A DNA stretch of 64,000 nt from assembly GCA_022649665.1 (NCBI GenBank), contig JALCOL010000003.1, forward strand, positions 222,924 through 286,923, written 5' to 3'. This document shows, piece by piece, positions 25,564 to 34,282 of this stretch. The notes under the pieces are model-generated. The model saw only the letters and a list, made by a program, of their open reading frames with translations. It did not search any database and was not told the DNA's origin. The position numbers were made by a program, and so were the translations under genes. Within the stretch, counting starts at the first letter, position 1. The number at the start of each line of letters is the position of its first letter. This DNA comes from Enterococcaceae bacterium. GTDB taxonomy: Bacteria > Bacillota > Bacilli > Lactobacillales > Enterococcaceae.

Positions 25564-25678
25564 GTGTTCAAACCAAACCGTTTTTACATTTTGGGCAAGA
25601 TGTAAAAATCGGATCGGCACGAAGTTTAACGATTTCTTTCATAAAAACACCGACCTGCGGAAAAGGTCGGTGTTTTTT
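25564..25678 (+). ncRNA. Candidate stand-alone small RNA of about 110 nt
   Basis: A consensus promoter, no open frame, one internal hairpin (25578-25612: arms CCGTTTTTACAT and ATGTAAAAATCGG with one mismatch, 10-base loop) and a strong terminator at 25645-25678 define a transcript of about 110 bases. The gene beyond the terminator (GDPD) is on the other strand, so this is not its riboswitch. I do not recognise a known RNA family. Confidence 0.45.
25645..25678. terminator. Terminator shared by the small RNA candidate and the GDPD gene
   Basis: ACACCGACC and GGTCGGTGT arms around an 8-base loop are followed by T6, with an A-run on the other side, so it can work in both directions. Confidence 0.8.
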
Positions 25679-25697
25679 GTTGGTTTGATATAGCTGA

Positions 25698-27494
25698 TCA
25701 GCCGATGCCGATCGTAAAGTAAAGCAGCTTATCCGCATAATGGTAGCGCATTTTGCTATCGCGCTCCAGCGTTTTATGCGTCAGCGCGACTTCATCAGTA
25801 ATGATCGCATCCGTTCCATAAAAACGCATCCGCGAGACGGCATCCGCACTGTTGACCGTCCAAACATAGACCTTTTTATGATCGTTTCGTGCGGCATCGA
25901 TAAAATCACCATTGATCGTTGAGTATTCCATCGTCAAAAAGTCAGCTGAACTGACCGGCGGGCCAACGATGTTGAACGGCATGATATAACCGACTACGAG
26001 TGCTGGCGCTTTTTTCTTGATCTTTTCGACCAGCTGATAGTCAAGCGATTGCAGCTCGTAATGCTGGCTTTCGATCTCCCCTTGATATTTTTGGAGAAAG
26101 TCGTTCACTAGCCCAGGCGCATCGAGCGTTGAAGTCTTGATCTCGATCAAAAGTTTCTGCTGAAGATTTTTTGCAGCTTTCAAATATTCATCGAATGACG
26201 CAACCGGGGCGGTGTAGCCATTCTCGTGCTGCGTCAATTTCGTCAGCTCGCTCAGCGTCAGTTCCTGCGGACGACGATCAACACCGGTCAATGTCTTCAG
26301 ATCCGGATCATGCATCACCACGAATTGTTTATCTTTTGTCTGCTGGATATCGATCTCCACATAATCGGGGTGGAGCTGTGCCGTTTTGATCAAGGCCGGG
26401 ATCGAATTTTGGACGCCGTTTCCGTGGCTGACGCCGCGATGTGAAATAACATACGGGCGGCGTGCATCTTCAGCCGTCAGAAAATGATGATTGTACGTAA
26501 ATAATCCGCCGAGAAAAAGAACAAGCAGGATCGTGAGCGTTTTTCGAGAAGTCAGCCAAGTGAACTTCTGATCAGTCGAAAAATGCGGGACTTTCAGCTG
26601 CGGAAGTTCTGCGTGGCGTGCAAGAAAATCGATCCCGATAAAAAAGATCAACGTTGTCGAGCCAATCAAATTGATGATGAACAAAAGCTGCAAGAGCGCC
26701 ATGATCACAATCGCTGACGCCAGCGCGGCAGCGTTCCAATAATGTTCGATGGTTTGCTGGAAAAACAGCAAGGCAGCCGTCGCTCCGGCGATCAGCAAAA
26801 ATAAACAGCCTGCGAAAATAATAAATTTCCCGATAAAGTACCACAGACGGCGGCGCGTGATCCGCCAACTGTAGCGGATCGCATCGCGCAAGCGGGCCTT
26901 TGTCAAGATCATTCGCGGCAAAACAAAGCTCAAGCTGAGACTGAAATACAGCAAGATCAGATAGACAATGACGGCCAGCGCAATGATCGTGACCCGATTT
27001 GTAAAAATGTAGTCCATGACAAATGCCGGGATCTTGATCTTTGAGAGAAGATTTGAACGGTAGTTGAAGCCGATGATCGGCAAAAGGATAATAAAGTAAG
27101 GCAGAAAGAAAAGAAAAGAGGTCGGCCTGAGTTTCTTAAGTTGGAAGAAACTCATTTTCAAAAGCTGCGCCAACGTCAGCGTGGTATCCAAATAAATATA
27201 ATACACACTGAGCAGCAAAAATGAGTATTCAAAAAAAGCCAGCAGGACGATCAATGCCAGCAAGAGAAAAAGACCGATGAAGACAAATGAATGCGTGCGG
27301 GCAAGCGCCAAAATATTGTCGGATGATAAATAGTTGATGCCGCCGAATGAAAGGATCCGGTGCGTCAAAAAATTCAATGCGGGAATCAAGCCGAACAGAA
27401 TGACGAAATGGCTCAAAAGAACATTGACCGAAGAGCGTTTGATCCTGGACAAGAAATGGACGACCCCTTGGATATTTTCAATGAGATATTTCAT
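25698..27494 (-). CDS. Membrane-integrated glycerophosphodiester phosphodiesterase
   Basis: 598 residues. The N-terminal ~350 residues hold seven or more membrane helices of the GPDPase_memb type. The C-terminal domain is a GDPD barrel: the catalytic VISHRGVSHGNGVQNS, VEIDIQQTKDKQFVVMHD, and LLIEIKTS are present. It would hydrolyse glycerophosphodiesters, or act on lipoteichoic acid or phospholipid head groups, at the outer membrane face. ATG 27494 has GAGGAG upstream; the frame continues to 27530 without a ribosome site. It is divergent from hydG. Confidence 0.88.
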   Translation of the reverse strand: MKYLIENIQGVVHFLSRIKRSSVNVLLSHFVILFGLIPALNFLTHRILSFGGINYLSSDNILALARTHSFVFIGLFLLLALIVLLAFFEYSFLLLSVYYIYLDTTLTLAQLLKMSFFQLKKLRPTSFLFFLPYFIILLPIIGFNYRSNLLSKIKIPAFVMDYIFTNRVTIIALAVIVYLILLYFSLSLSFVLPRMILTKARLRDAIRYSWRITRRRLWYFIGKFIIFAGCLFLLIAGATAALLFFQQTIEHYWNAAALASAIVIMALLQLLFIINLIGSTTLIFFIGIDFLARHAELPQLKVPHFSTDQKFTWLTSRKTLTILLVLFLGGLFTYNHHFLTAEDARRPYVISHRGVSHGNGVQNSIPALIKTAQLHPDYVEIDIQQTKDKQFVVMHDPDLKTLTGVDRRPQELTLSELTKLTQHENGYTAPVASFDEYLKAAKNLQQKLLIEIKTSTLDAPGLVNDFLQKYQGEIESQHYELQSLDYQLVEKIKKKAPALVVGYIMPFNIVGPPVSSADFLTMEYSTINGDFIDAARNDHKKVYVWTVNSADAVSRMRFYGTDAIITDEVALTHKTLERDSKMRYHYADKLLYFTIGIG

Positions 27495-27592
27495 GATGCA
27501 CTCCTCGAGAAGAATTGATAGTGTAAGCATATCATTTTATCGCGAATAGTTTAAAAAAATATATTTTTTGTTACGAAGAGGCCCGTTTAAGG

Positions 27593-27598
27593 TATAAT
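27593..27598 (+). promoter_or_regulatory. -10 element of the hydGF promoter
   Basis: A perfect TATAAT lies 49 bases before the hydG start. The -35 is poor (TTGTTA at 19 bases spacing). A 13-bp palindrome-like sequence, TGAAAGCGTTTCA, follows the -10 at about 27602-27614 and could be an operator. It is one base short of a standard cre. Confidence 0.45.
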
Positions 27599-27646
27599 AA
27601 ATGAAAGCGTTTCACTGTTCTTAAACAATAGAAAGAAGTGACCGGA

Positions 27647-29059
27647 ATGTACAACCCTAAATCATTAAAAGCTGAAGAGTTCATCAATCATGAAGAAATA
27701 CTCGATACAATCCAATTCGCTGAAGCACATAAAAGCGACCGCAAACTGATCCAAGAGATCCTGCTGAAAGGCCGCGAGCTGAAAGGCTTGTCTTACCGGG
27801 AAGCCGCAGTGCTTTTATCTTGCGATCTGCCGGAAGAAAACGAGGCGATCGAAGAGCTGGCGCGCGAGATCAAGCACCGTTTCTACGGCAACCGGATCGT
27901 TTTATTTGCGCCGCTTTACTTGTCCAATTACTGCATCAACGGGTGCGTTTACTGTCCTTATCATTATAAAAACAAACAGATCGCCCGCAAGAAGTTGACA
28001 CAGGAAGAGATCGCTCGCGAAGTGACCGCGCTCCAAGATATGGGACACAAACGGCTGGCGCTTGAAACTGGAGAAGATCCGTACAATAACCCGATCGAAT
28101 ATGTATTGGAAAGCATCGATACGATTTACGGATTGAAGCACAAGAACGGCGCGATCCGGCGCGTCAATGTCAATATCGCGGCGACGACGGTCGAAAACTA
28201 TACGAAACTTCATGATGCCGGGATCGGCACCTATATTTTATTCCAAGAAACATACAACAAAGAAAACTATGAAGCGATGCATCCAAGCGGTCCGAAAAAA
28301 GATTATGCCTACCATACGGAAGCGATGGATCGCGCGATGGAGGGCGGCATCGATGATGTCGGGATCGGCGTGCTTTTTGGGCTCAACACGTATAAATACG
28401 ATTTTATCGGTCTTTTGATGCATGCGGAGCATTTGGAAGCAGCGCAAGGTGTGGGGCCGCACACGATCAGTGTGCCGCGGATCCAGCCGGCTGACGATGT
28501 CGATCCGGCCGACTTTGAAAATGTGATCGATGATGATCTGTTTGCAAAAATCGTTGCGGTGATCCGGATCGCGGTCCCGTATACCGGGATGATCATCTCG
28601 ACCCGTGAATCGCAGCAGTCGCGTGAACGTGTATTAAAACTCGGCGTTTCGCAAATCAGCGGCGGTTCGCGCACGACAGTCGGCGGTTATGCCGATGGAC
28701 CAGCAGAGAACAGTGCCCAATTCGATCTGGCTGATACGCGCAGTTTGGACGAGATCGTCGGCTGGCTGCTGGAATTAGGACACATCCCAAGCTTCTGCAC
28801 CGCCTGCTACCGTGAAGGACGGACAGGCGACCGCTTCATGTCGCTGGTCAAATCCGGACAGATCGCCAACTGCTGCCAGCCGAACGCTTTAATGACGCTG
28901 AAAGAATATTTGGAAGATTATGCTTCGCCGGAAGTTCAAGAAGCCGGTGAAGAAATGATCGCTAAAGAACTGGAAACGATCCCGAATCCGCGGGTCAAAG
29001 TAGTCGCAATGCGCCATTTGAACGATTTGCACAATGGTCAGCGCGATTTCAGATTTTAA
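27647..29059 (+). CDS. hydG: [FeFe] hydrogenase maturase HydG (tyrosine lyase)
   Basis: 470 residues, radical SAM enzyme that splits tyrosine to give CO and cyanide for the hydrogenase H-cluster. The radical SAM cluster motif CX3CX2C is seen in NYCINGCVYCPYH. The C-terminal auxiliary cluster motif CX2CX22C starts at CTACYREGRTGDRFM and ends in IANCC. ALETGEDPYNNPIEY is also typical. The start MYNPKSLKAEEFINH fits the family; I used ATG 27647, since GTG 27638 lies inside the ribosome-site region. The CX22C motif separates HydG from ThiH. hydF follows 12 bases after its stop. Confidence 0.95.
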   Translation: MYNPKSLKAEEFINHEEILDTIQFAEAHKSDRKLIQEILLKGRELKGLSYREAAVLLSCDLPEENEAIEELAREIKHRFYGNRIVLFAPLYLSNYCINGCVYCPYHYKNKQIARKKLTQEEIAREVTALQDMGHKRLALETGEDPYNNPIEYVLESIDTIYGLKHKNGAIRRVNVNIAATTVENYTKLHDAGIGTYILFQETYNKENYEAMHPSGPKKDYAYHTEAMDRAMEGGIDDVGIGVLFGLNTYKYDFIGLLMHAEHLEAAQGVGPHTISVPRIQPADDVDPADFENVIDDDLFAKIVAVIRIAVPYTGMIISTRESQQSRERVLKLGVSQISGGSRTTVGGYADGPAENSAQFDLADTRSLDEIVGWLLELGHIPSFCTACYREGRTGDRFMSLVKSGQIANCCQPNALMTLKEYLEDYASPEVQEAGEEMIAKELETIPNPRVKVVAMRHLNDLHNGQRDFRF

Positions 29060-29071
29060 GAGGTGAAAACG

Positions 29072-30265
29072 ATGGCTTTAGACAGTACCCCGCGAGCGAA
29101 CCGTTTGCATTTAGGGATCTTCGGAAAAGTAAATACCGGCAAGTCGACTTTCTTGAATACGATGACCGATCAAAAGGCCGCGATCGTCTCCAATATTGCC
29201 GGCACGACGACCGATCCGATCTATAAAGCGATGGAGTTAGCCGGCATCGGGCCGGTCGTCTGGATCGACACGGCCGGAACAAAAGATGAGACGACACTCA
29301 GCGCTGAACGCCAGAAAAAAACACTGGAAGCCGCTAAAAAAACGGATCTCGCGTTCGTTCTTTTTGAAGAAGCAGATATAACGGAAGGCCTCGCCTGGAT
29401 CGAATATTTCCGCAAAAAAAAGACGCCGGTCCTGCCGATCATCAATCAGCACACGGAAAACGAAGCACGCGCCAAAACCCTGCAGCGCACTTTGGCAGAA
29501 AAAATCAAAGAACCGATCCTTGTGCTCGATGTCGCGAATCCTGCGATCCGCCACTTGATCCGCAAAAAGATCTTGGAACGCATGCCGGAAAGCTTTGAAG
29601 CCGCTGGGATCTTGGACCGCTATGTCACGCCCGGAGATGTCTTGATGTTTGTCATGCCGCAAGACATTCAAGCACCCAAAGGCCGGCTGATCCTTCCGCA
29701 AGTCCAAAGCCTTCGAAATGCGCTTGATCTGACATGCAGTGTCTTGTGCTGCACGACTGACCAATTCAACCGCAGTCTGGCAGCTTTAAAAGAAGCACCG
29801 GCCTTGATCGTTTGTGATTCGCAAGTGATCCAATATGTCGCGGAGAACTGTCCAGAGGAGAGCCGCTTAACAACGTTTTCGATTCTTTTTTCCGCTTATA
29901 AAGGCGATTTGGCAGTTTTTCGCGACGGGATCGAAACGCTTGAACGTCTGCCGAAAAACAGCCGGATCTTGATTGCTGAAGCGTGTACGCACGCGCCGAT
30001 GCATGAAGATATCGGCCGTGTCAAAATCCCGCGGCTTTTGAAGAAAAAAATCAGTCCGGATCTCGTGATCGATTTTACGACTGGGGTTGATTTCCCAGCG
30101 GATTTGGCAAGTTACGACTTGATCATTCACTGCGGGGCTTGTATGTTCAACCGCAAATATGTCCTCTCGCGGATCGCTGAAGCCCAAGCAGCCGGAACGG
30201 CCATTACAAATTACGGGATGGTCCTCGCTTATCTGACCGGCTCGCTTGCAGCAGTGAATATGTAA
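29072..30265 (+). CDS. hydF: [FeFe] hydrogenase maturation GTPase HydF
   Basis: 397 residues. The GTPase half has GKVNTGKSTFLN (P-loop), IAGTTTDP (switch I) and WIDTAGTKD (G3). A dimerisation part follows. The C-terminal cluster-binding motif is complete: CTHAPMHEDIG, then HCGACMFN (the CxH...HCxxC pattern). HydF is the scaffold on which the 2Fe subcluster is assembled before transfer to HydA. ATG 29072 is behind AAGAGGTG. It is cotranscribed with hydG. Confidence 0.95.
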   Translation: MALDSTPRANRLHLGIFGKVNTGKSTFLNTMTDQKAAIVSNIAGTTTDPIYKAMELAGIGPVVWIDTAGTKDETTLSAERQKKTLEAAKKTDLAFVLFEEADITEGLAWIEYFRKKKTPVLPIINQHTENEARAKTLQRTLAEKIKEPILVLDVANPAIRHLIRKKILERMPESFEAAGILDRYVTPGDVLMFVMPQDIQAPKGRLILPQVQSLRNALDLTCSVLCCTTDQFNRSLAALKEAPALIVCDSQVIQYVAENCPEESRLTTFSILFSAYKGDLAVFRDGIETLERLPKNSRILIAEACTHAPMHEDIGRVKIPRLLKKKISPDLVIDFTTGVDFPADLASYDLIIHCGACMFNRKYVLSRIAEAQAAGTAITNYGMVLAYLTGSLAAVNM

Positions 30266-30278
30266 TAGGAAAAACTAA

Positions 30279-30330
30279 AACAGAACAGGTGCAAGAGAAT
30301 CAACGCTTCTCTTGCACCTGTTCTGTTTCT
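30279..30330. terminator. Bidirectional terminator between hydF and hydE
   Basis: An 18-bp stem (arms beginning AGAACAGGTGCAAGAGAA) has a 7-base loop. It overlaps the last codons of the convergent hydE gene. Confidence 0.7.
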
Positions 30331-31376
30331 TTATGAAAATCACCGCGGTCGACGACGATCTCGTAGCCGATCCGTCTCATTTTTTCACGGATATGGCGCA
30401 GCGATTCGCTGGCTTCATCACCGGTAAAAGCTTTATTATCGTATAAAAGATATTTCTTCCTGAGCGATAGCGGAGAAAGATTCGGCATGATCACATTGCA
30501 GCCTGACAACATCCCTTTTTCCTGCCCAGAAGCATCGATCGTTGACAGTGCTGTCGTTGCCGGCAATAAAACACTCGGCAAAAGCAGACGGATCAAACTC
30601 AGCAGATACAACGTCTCTTCTGGCGAACCAGCTGGAAAGTCCGCAAATTTCGTCGCATGGTGGGGGATGAAGGGTCCGATCCCGACCATTTCCGGCTGCA
30701 GCTCCTGCAAGAAAAGGAAATCTTCAACCAATGTCGCCGGTGTCTGCCACGGGGAACCGACCATAAATCCGGTTCCGACTTGATAACCCAATTCTTTCAA
30801 ATTCCACAAGCATTGCTGGCGGCGCACCAATGTGTCCCCAGCGGGATGAAGTTTCGCATAATGAGCCGCATTCGCAGTTTCGTGCCGCAGCAGATAGCGA
30901 TCGGCACCCGCGGCTTTCCAAAGACGGTAGCTTTCTTTGGAATGTTCTCCGAAAGAAAGCGTTATGGCGCAATCAGGATGCGCTTCTTTGATCTTACCAA
31001 TGATCTGTGCCAGCTGATCGGCAGAAAAAGCCGGATCTTCGCCGCCCTGCATCACGAAAGTGCGGAAACCAAGCTGATAGCCGGTATCGCAGCACGCCAA
31101 GATCTCTTTTTCTGTCAGACGATACCGTTCCAGCGGCAGATCATGACGGATCCCGCAATAGAAGCAATTTTTACGGCAATGATTTGTAAATTCGATCAGC
31201 CCGCGAATAAACACTTTTTTCTGATAATGCTGCTCACGCAGACTGACTGCGCGTCTGCGGGCACTTTGAACTGTTTCAGTATGCGGAGCTTGCAAGAGGT
31301 CCAGCCATTCCGGCGCAGCCAAAGAGTGCTGCGCGCTTAAACGATCCAAGATTTTTCGTTGCTGAATATTCTTCAT
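30300..31376 (-). CDS. hydE: [FeFe] hydrogenase maturase HydE
   Basis: 358 residues, radical SAM enzyme needed to build the dithiomethylamine bridge of the H-cluster. The cluster motif is CRKNCFYCGIR, then MQGGEDPAFSADQL and TLSFGEHSKESYRLWKAAG. PylB and biotin synthase are related, but GIRHDLPLERYRL and the hydG-hydF neighbours make HydE the clear call. ATG 31376 follows AGAAGGTGG; the open frame to 31472 lies upstream of this site. It is convergent with hydGF, and no hydA lies in the window. Confidence 0.93.
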   Translation of the reverse strand: MKNIQQRKILDRLSAQHSLAAPEWLDLLQAPHTETVQSARRRAVSLREQHYQKKVFIRGLIEFTNHCRKNCFYCGIRHDLPLERYRLTEKEILACCDTGYQLGFRTFVMQGGEDPAFSADQLAQIIGKIKEAHPDCAITLSFGEHSKESYRLWKAAGADRYLLRHETANAAHYAKLHPAGDTLVRRQQCLWNLKELGYQVGTGFMVGSPWQTPATLVEDFLFLQELQPEMVGIGPFIPHHATKFADFPAGSPEETLYLLSLIRLLLPSVLLPATTALSTIDASGQEKGMLSGCNVIMPNLSPLSLRKKYLLYDNKAFTGDEASESLRHIREKMRRIGYEIVVDRGDFHKETEQVQEKR

Positions 31377-31515
31377 TCTGCCACCTTCTCGTTTATGAAA
31401 ACCTTTTCTTTCAGTGTATATGCTGCTTCTTTTAAATGCAATACGCAATTGTTTCTCCGTTCGAAAAAACACAGCGGCGTGCTATACTATAGAAAGCATG
31501 TTAAAGGAGCTGCCC

Positions 31516-32433
31516 ATGAAAGCAATCGAAATCAAACATTTGCAAAAACAATTCTCACCTGATCAATGGGCATTGAAAGACGTCGATTTATCCGTCGAAA
31601 CCGGCAAAGTCTTCGGCTTTCTCGGTCCGAACGGCGCCGGAAAAACGACGACTGTCAAAATATTGAGCGGGATTTTAAAAGCGACCCAAGGCGAGGTCAG
31701 CGTGCTGGGATTCGATCCGGCACGCGAACCGGTCAAAGTTCACGCGGCTTCCGGAGTTTTGACTGAGCATGCCGAAATGTATGACCACTTGAGCGCGATC
31801 GACAACTTGATTTTTTTCGGAGAAGTTTTCGGTCTTTCACAGGCTGAAAGCCGAAAACGCGGCGAAGCGCTGCTTGATACTTTGGATCTGACAGCGGCCG
31901 CGGCCCAGAAGCTCAAAACATTCTCAACGGGAATGCGCCAGCGTTTGTCGCTGGCCCGGACATTGATCCACCAGCCGAAAGTCCTTTTTTTAGATGAACC
32001 GACGAGCGGACTTGACCCGGAAAGCGGCAAAAGTGTCAATCAGCTGCTGAATCGTTTGGCGAAAGAAGAAGGGATCACGATTTTTTTATGTACACATCAA
32101 TTGCGCTATGCCCAAGAGATCTGCACAGATTATGGACTGCTTGATCAGGGAAAGCTGCTGGCAGCTGGAACGCTGGCTGAATTGCGAAAAAAAGTCTCGA
32201 CACAGACTACCGTCAGGATCGAAGCCGCAAAGATGCCGCAAATCGCCGGGATGACGCTTCTTGGTTTTGATTCTTTTGAAATCCCCGTTACGACGCGAGA
32301 AGACGTCCCGCGCCTTGTAAAGCAGTTAGTAGCTGGCGGCGCATTGATCTACCATGTAGAAATCCACGAGCCCAGTTTGGAAGAAATTTATTTTAAATTC
32401 GTGGATGCTCAAAAGGAGGCGCCTGATGAATAG
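31516..32433 (+). CDS. ABC exporter ATP-binding protein
   Basis: 305 residues with Walker A GPNGAGKTTTVKIL, signature STGMRQRLSLARTL, Walker B VLFLDEPTSGLDPESG and the switch His in FLCTHQLRYA. It is the DrrA/CcmA-type ATPase of two-component ABC-2 exporters. ATG 31516 is behind AAAGGAG; an extended -10 (GTGCTATACT, about 31480) precedes it. It overlaps the permease gene by 8 bases. The substrate is unknown. Confidence 0.88.
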   Translation: MKAIEIKHLQKQFSPDQWALKDVDLSVETGKVFGFLGPNGAGKTTTVKILSGILKATQGEVSVLGFDPAREPVKVHAASGVLTEHAEMYDHLSAIDNLIFFGEVFGLSQAESRKRGEALLDTLDLTAAAAQKLKTFSTGMRQRLSLARTLIHQPKVLFLDEPTSGLDPESGKSVNQLLNRLAKEEGITIFLCTHQLRYAQEICTDYGLLDQGKLLAAGTLAELRKKVSTQTTVRIEAAKMPQIAGMTLLGFDSFEIPVTTREDVPRLVKQLVAGGALIYHVEIHEPSLEEIYFKFVDAQKEAPDE

Positions 32434-33214
32434 CAAGCAACTGGCGATCGTGAAAAAGGATATCGGTGCGTTAGCAGCCAATAAACGCTATTTTTATATG
32501 CTCTGCTTCTTGCCGCTGATTTTCACGATCGTTTTTCCAACGATTTTCGTCGTGACATTTCATTTTGCCCCGCAAGATCCAAAGCAGATCGCGCCGCTTT
32601 TGAAACTGCTGCCGCAAACCTTGCAAAAAGGCTCGCTCGAAACTAGTCTGATGTCGCTTTTTGTCAATGCGATCATGCCGCTCTTTTTTCTGATGATCCC
32701 GATCATGGTCGCGTCGATCATGTCGGCTAGTGCTTTCGTGGGTGAAAAAGAAAAGCGGACGCTTGAAACCCTTTTTTATTCGCCGCTTTCGATCCAAGAG
32801 ATTTTCCAAGCAAAAGTTTTTGCATCAATGATCAGCAGTCTTTCACTGACTTATCTTTCTTTTGTGATCATGGTGATCGTCCTCGAGGTCGAAAGCCGCC
32901 TTATTTATCACACATGGATCCGCTTCAGCTGGAGTTGGGTCGCGGTACTGTTTCTCTTAGTCCCGGCGGTCACTTTGATCGCGATTATTTTGATCGTCAA
33001 AGGCTCGGCAAAATCGCAAAGTATCGAAGAGTCGCAGCAGCGTGCCGTCTTTTTGGTATTGCCGCTGTTAGTATTTATCATCAGCCAGTTCACCGGCCTG
33101 TTTTTAGTCACCAGCTGGCTTTTGGCAGGAGCCGGCATATTGCTGCTCGCATTGGCGTTTGCGCTACTGCGGAATTCACTGCGCGATATCGATTATGAAA
33201 CGCTGCTGCGTTAA
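32426..33214 (+). CDS. ABC-2 type permease
   Basis: 262 residues with about six membrane helices and the ABC-2 signature region AFVGEKEKRTLETLFYSPLS, in which the intracellular loop meets the ATPase. It is the partner of the preceding ATP-binding protein; ATG 32426 lies behind AAAGGAGG inside the end of that gene. Confidence 0.85.
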   Translation: MNSKQLAIVKKDIGALAANKRYFYMLCFLPLIFTIVFPTIFVVTFHFAPQDPKQIAPLLKLLPQTLQKGSLETSLMSLFVNAIMPLFFLMIPIMVASIMSASAFVGEKEKRTLETLFYSPLSIQEIFQAKVFASMISSLSLTYLSFVIMVIVLEVESRLIYHTWIRFSWSWVAVLFLLVPAVTLIAIILIVKGSAKSQSIEESQQRAVFLVLPLLVFIISQFTGLFLVTSWLLAGAGILLLALAFALLRNSLRDIDYETLLR

Positions 33215-33228
33215 AGGGGGGAAAGAGC

Positions 33229-34269
33229 GTGGGCATTTATCAGCGATTTGTAGAAAATACGACATTGCGGCGTTTTTTTGTGCTGCTGATCGTGGGAATC
33301 GTTCTTTTTCTGGCACGACCGATGATGACAACGATCCTGCTGACATTTATTTTCACCTATCTGGTCGCACGGATGTGCAAAAAGATCCGCCGCTGGATCA
33401 AGATCCCAGCAGTACCGCTCGTCATCGTCGTCTATTTAACGATCTTGTTTCTGCTGTACTTTGCTTTTACCAAATACGTTCCGATCCTGATCCATCAGTC
33501 CGTCGAGACGTATAATTCCGTCTTGAGCTTTTATGAACATTCTTCCGTCGAATCAAACCGCGTCATAAAAACGATCGGACAGCTGCTGGAGCGCAATGAG
33601 ATCGCTGATCAAGTCAAAAATGGTTTTGTCTTTTTATTGACTTCGCTTCAAGACTTCGGCAAATTTGCGTTTGCTTTTGCAATGTCGATGATCTTAAGCT
33701 TTTTCTGTTTGATCGAACCTGCCAAAATGCAGCATTTTTCAAAAATGTTTTTAACAAGCAAATTTGACTGGTTCTTTCAAGATATTTACTATTTTGCCAA
33801 AAAATTTACCGATACGTTCGGAGTTGTCCTTGAAGCACAATTCTTCATCGCGATCTGCAACACCGCGCTAACGACAGCGGGACTGGCATTGATCGGCTTC
33901 AACCGTCTGCCGAGTTTGGCGATCATGGTTTTTTTGCTGAGTTTGATCCCGGTCGCCGGCGTGATCATTTCACTCGTCCCGCTGAGTTTTATTGCGTATT
34001 CAACCGGCGGCCTGCACGATTTGATCTTAGTGATCCTGTTGATCATCGTTGTCCATTTATTGGAAGCTTACGTTTTGAACCCCAAATTCATGTCGAGCCG
34101 CACCAACCTGCCGATTTTTTATACATTTGTCGTTTTACTGGTCAGCGAGCGGCTTTTCGGTGTGTGGGGACTGATCGTCGGCATCCCGATCTTCACGTTT
34201 TTCTTGGACATCTTGCAAGTCAAACCGATTCAAACCAAAGAAGAACATCTGCCAGAGAAAACAGGCTAG
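33229..34269 (+). CDS. AI-2E family membrane protein
   Basis: 346 residues, about seven to eight membrane helices in the PF01594 pattern, with the conserved late segments LSLIPVAGVIISLVP, VVHLLEAYVLNPKFM and GVWGLIVGIPIF. Members export autoinducer-2 or sodium, or have no known substrate. The GTG start at 33229 has AGGGGGG upstream. It is 14 bases after the ABC permease and 13 before galK, so all may be transcribed together. Confidence 0.85.
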   Translation: MGIYQRFVENTTLRRFFVLLIVGIVLFLARPMMTTILLTFIFTYLVARMCKKIRRWIKIPAVPLVIVVYLTILFLLYFAFTKYVPILIHQSVETYNSVLSFYEHSSVESNRVIKTIGQLLERNEIADQVKNGFVFLLTSLQDFGKFAFAFAMSMILSFFCLIEPAKMQHFSKMFLTSKFDWFFQDIYYFAKKFTDTFGVVLEAQFFIAICNTALTTAGLALIGFNRLPSLAIMVFLLSLIPVAGVIISLVPLSFIAYSTGGLHDLILVILLIIVVHLLEAYVLNPKFMSSRTNLPIFYTFVVLLVSERLFGVWGLIVGIPIFTFFLDILQVKPIQTKEEHLPEKTG

Positions 34270-34282
34270 GAGGAGAAGCATT

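Noticed and set aside
27602..27614. cre site at the hydG promoter (TGAAAGCGTTTCA)
   Set aside because: It is one base short of the 14-base CcpA pattern, so the central spacing is wrong; I kept it only as a possible operator of unknown type.
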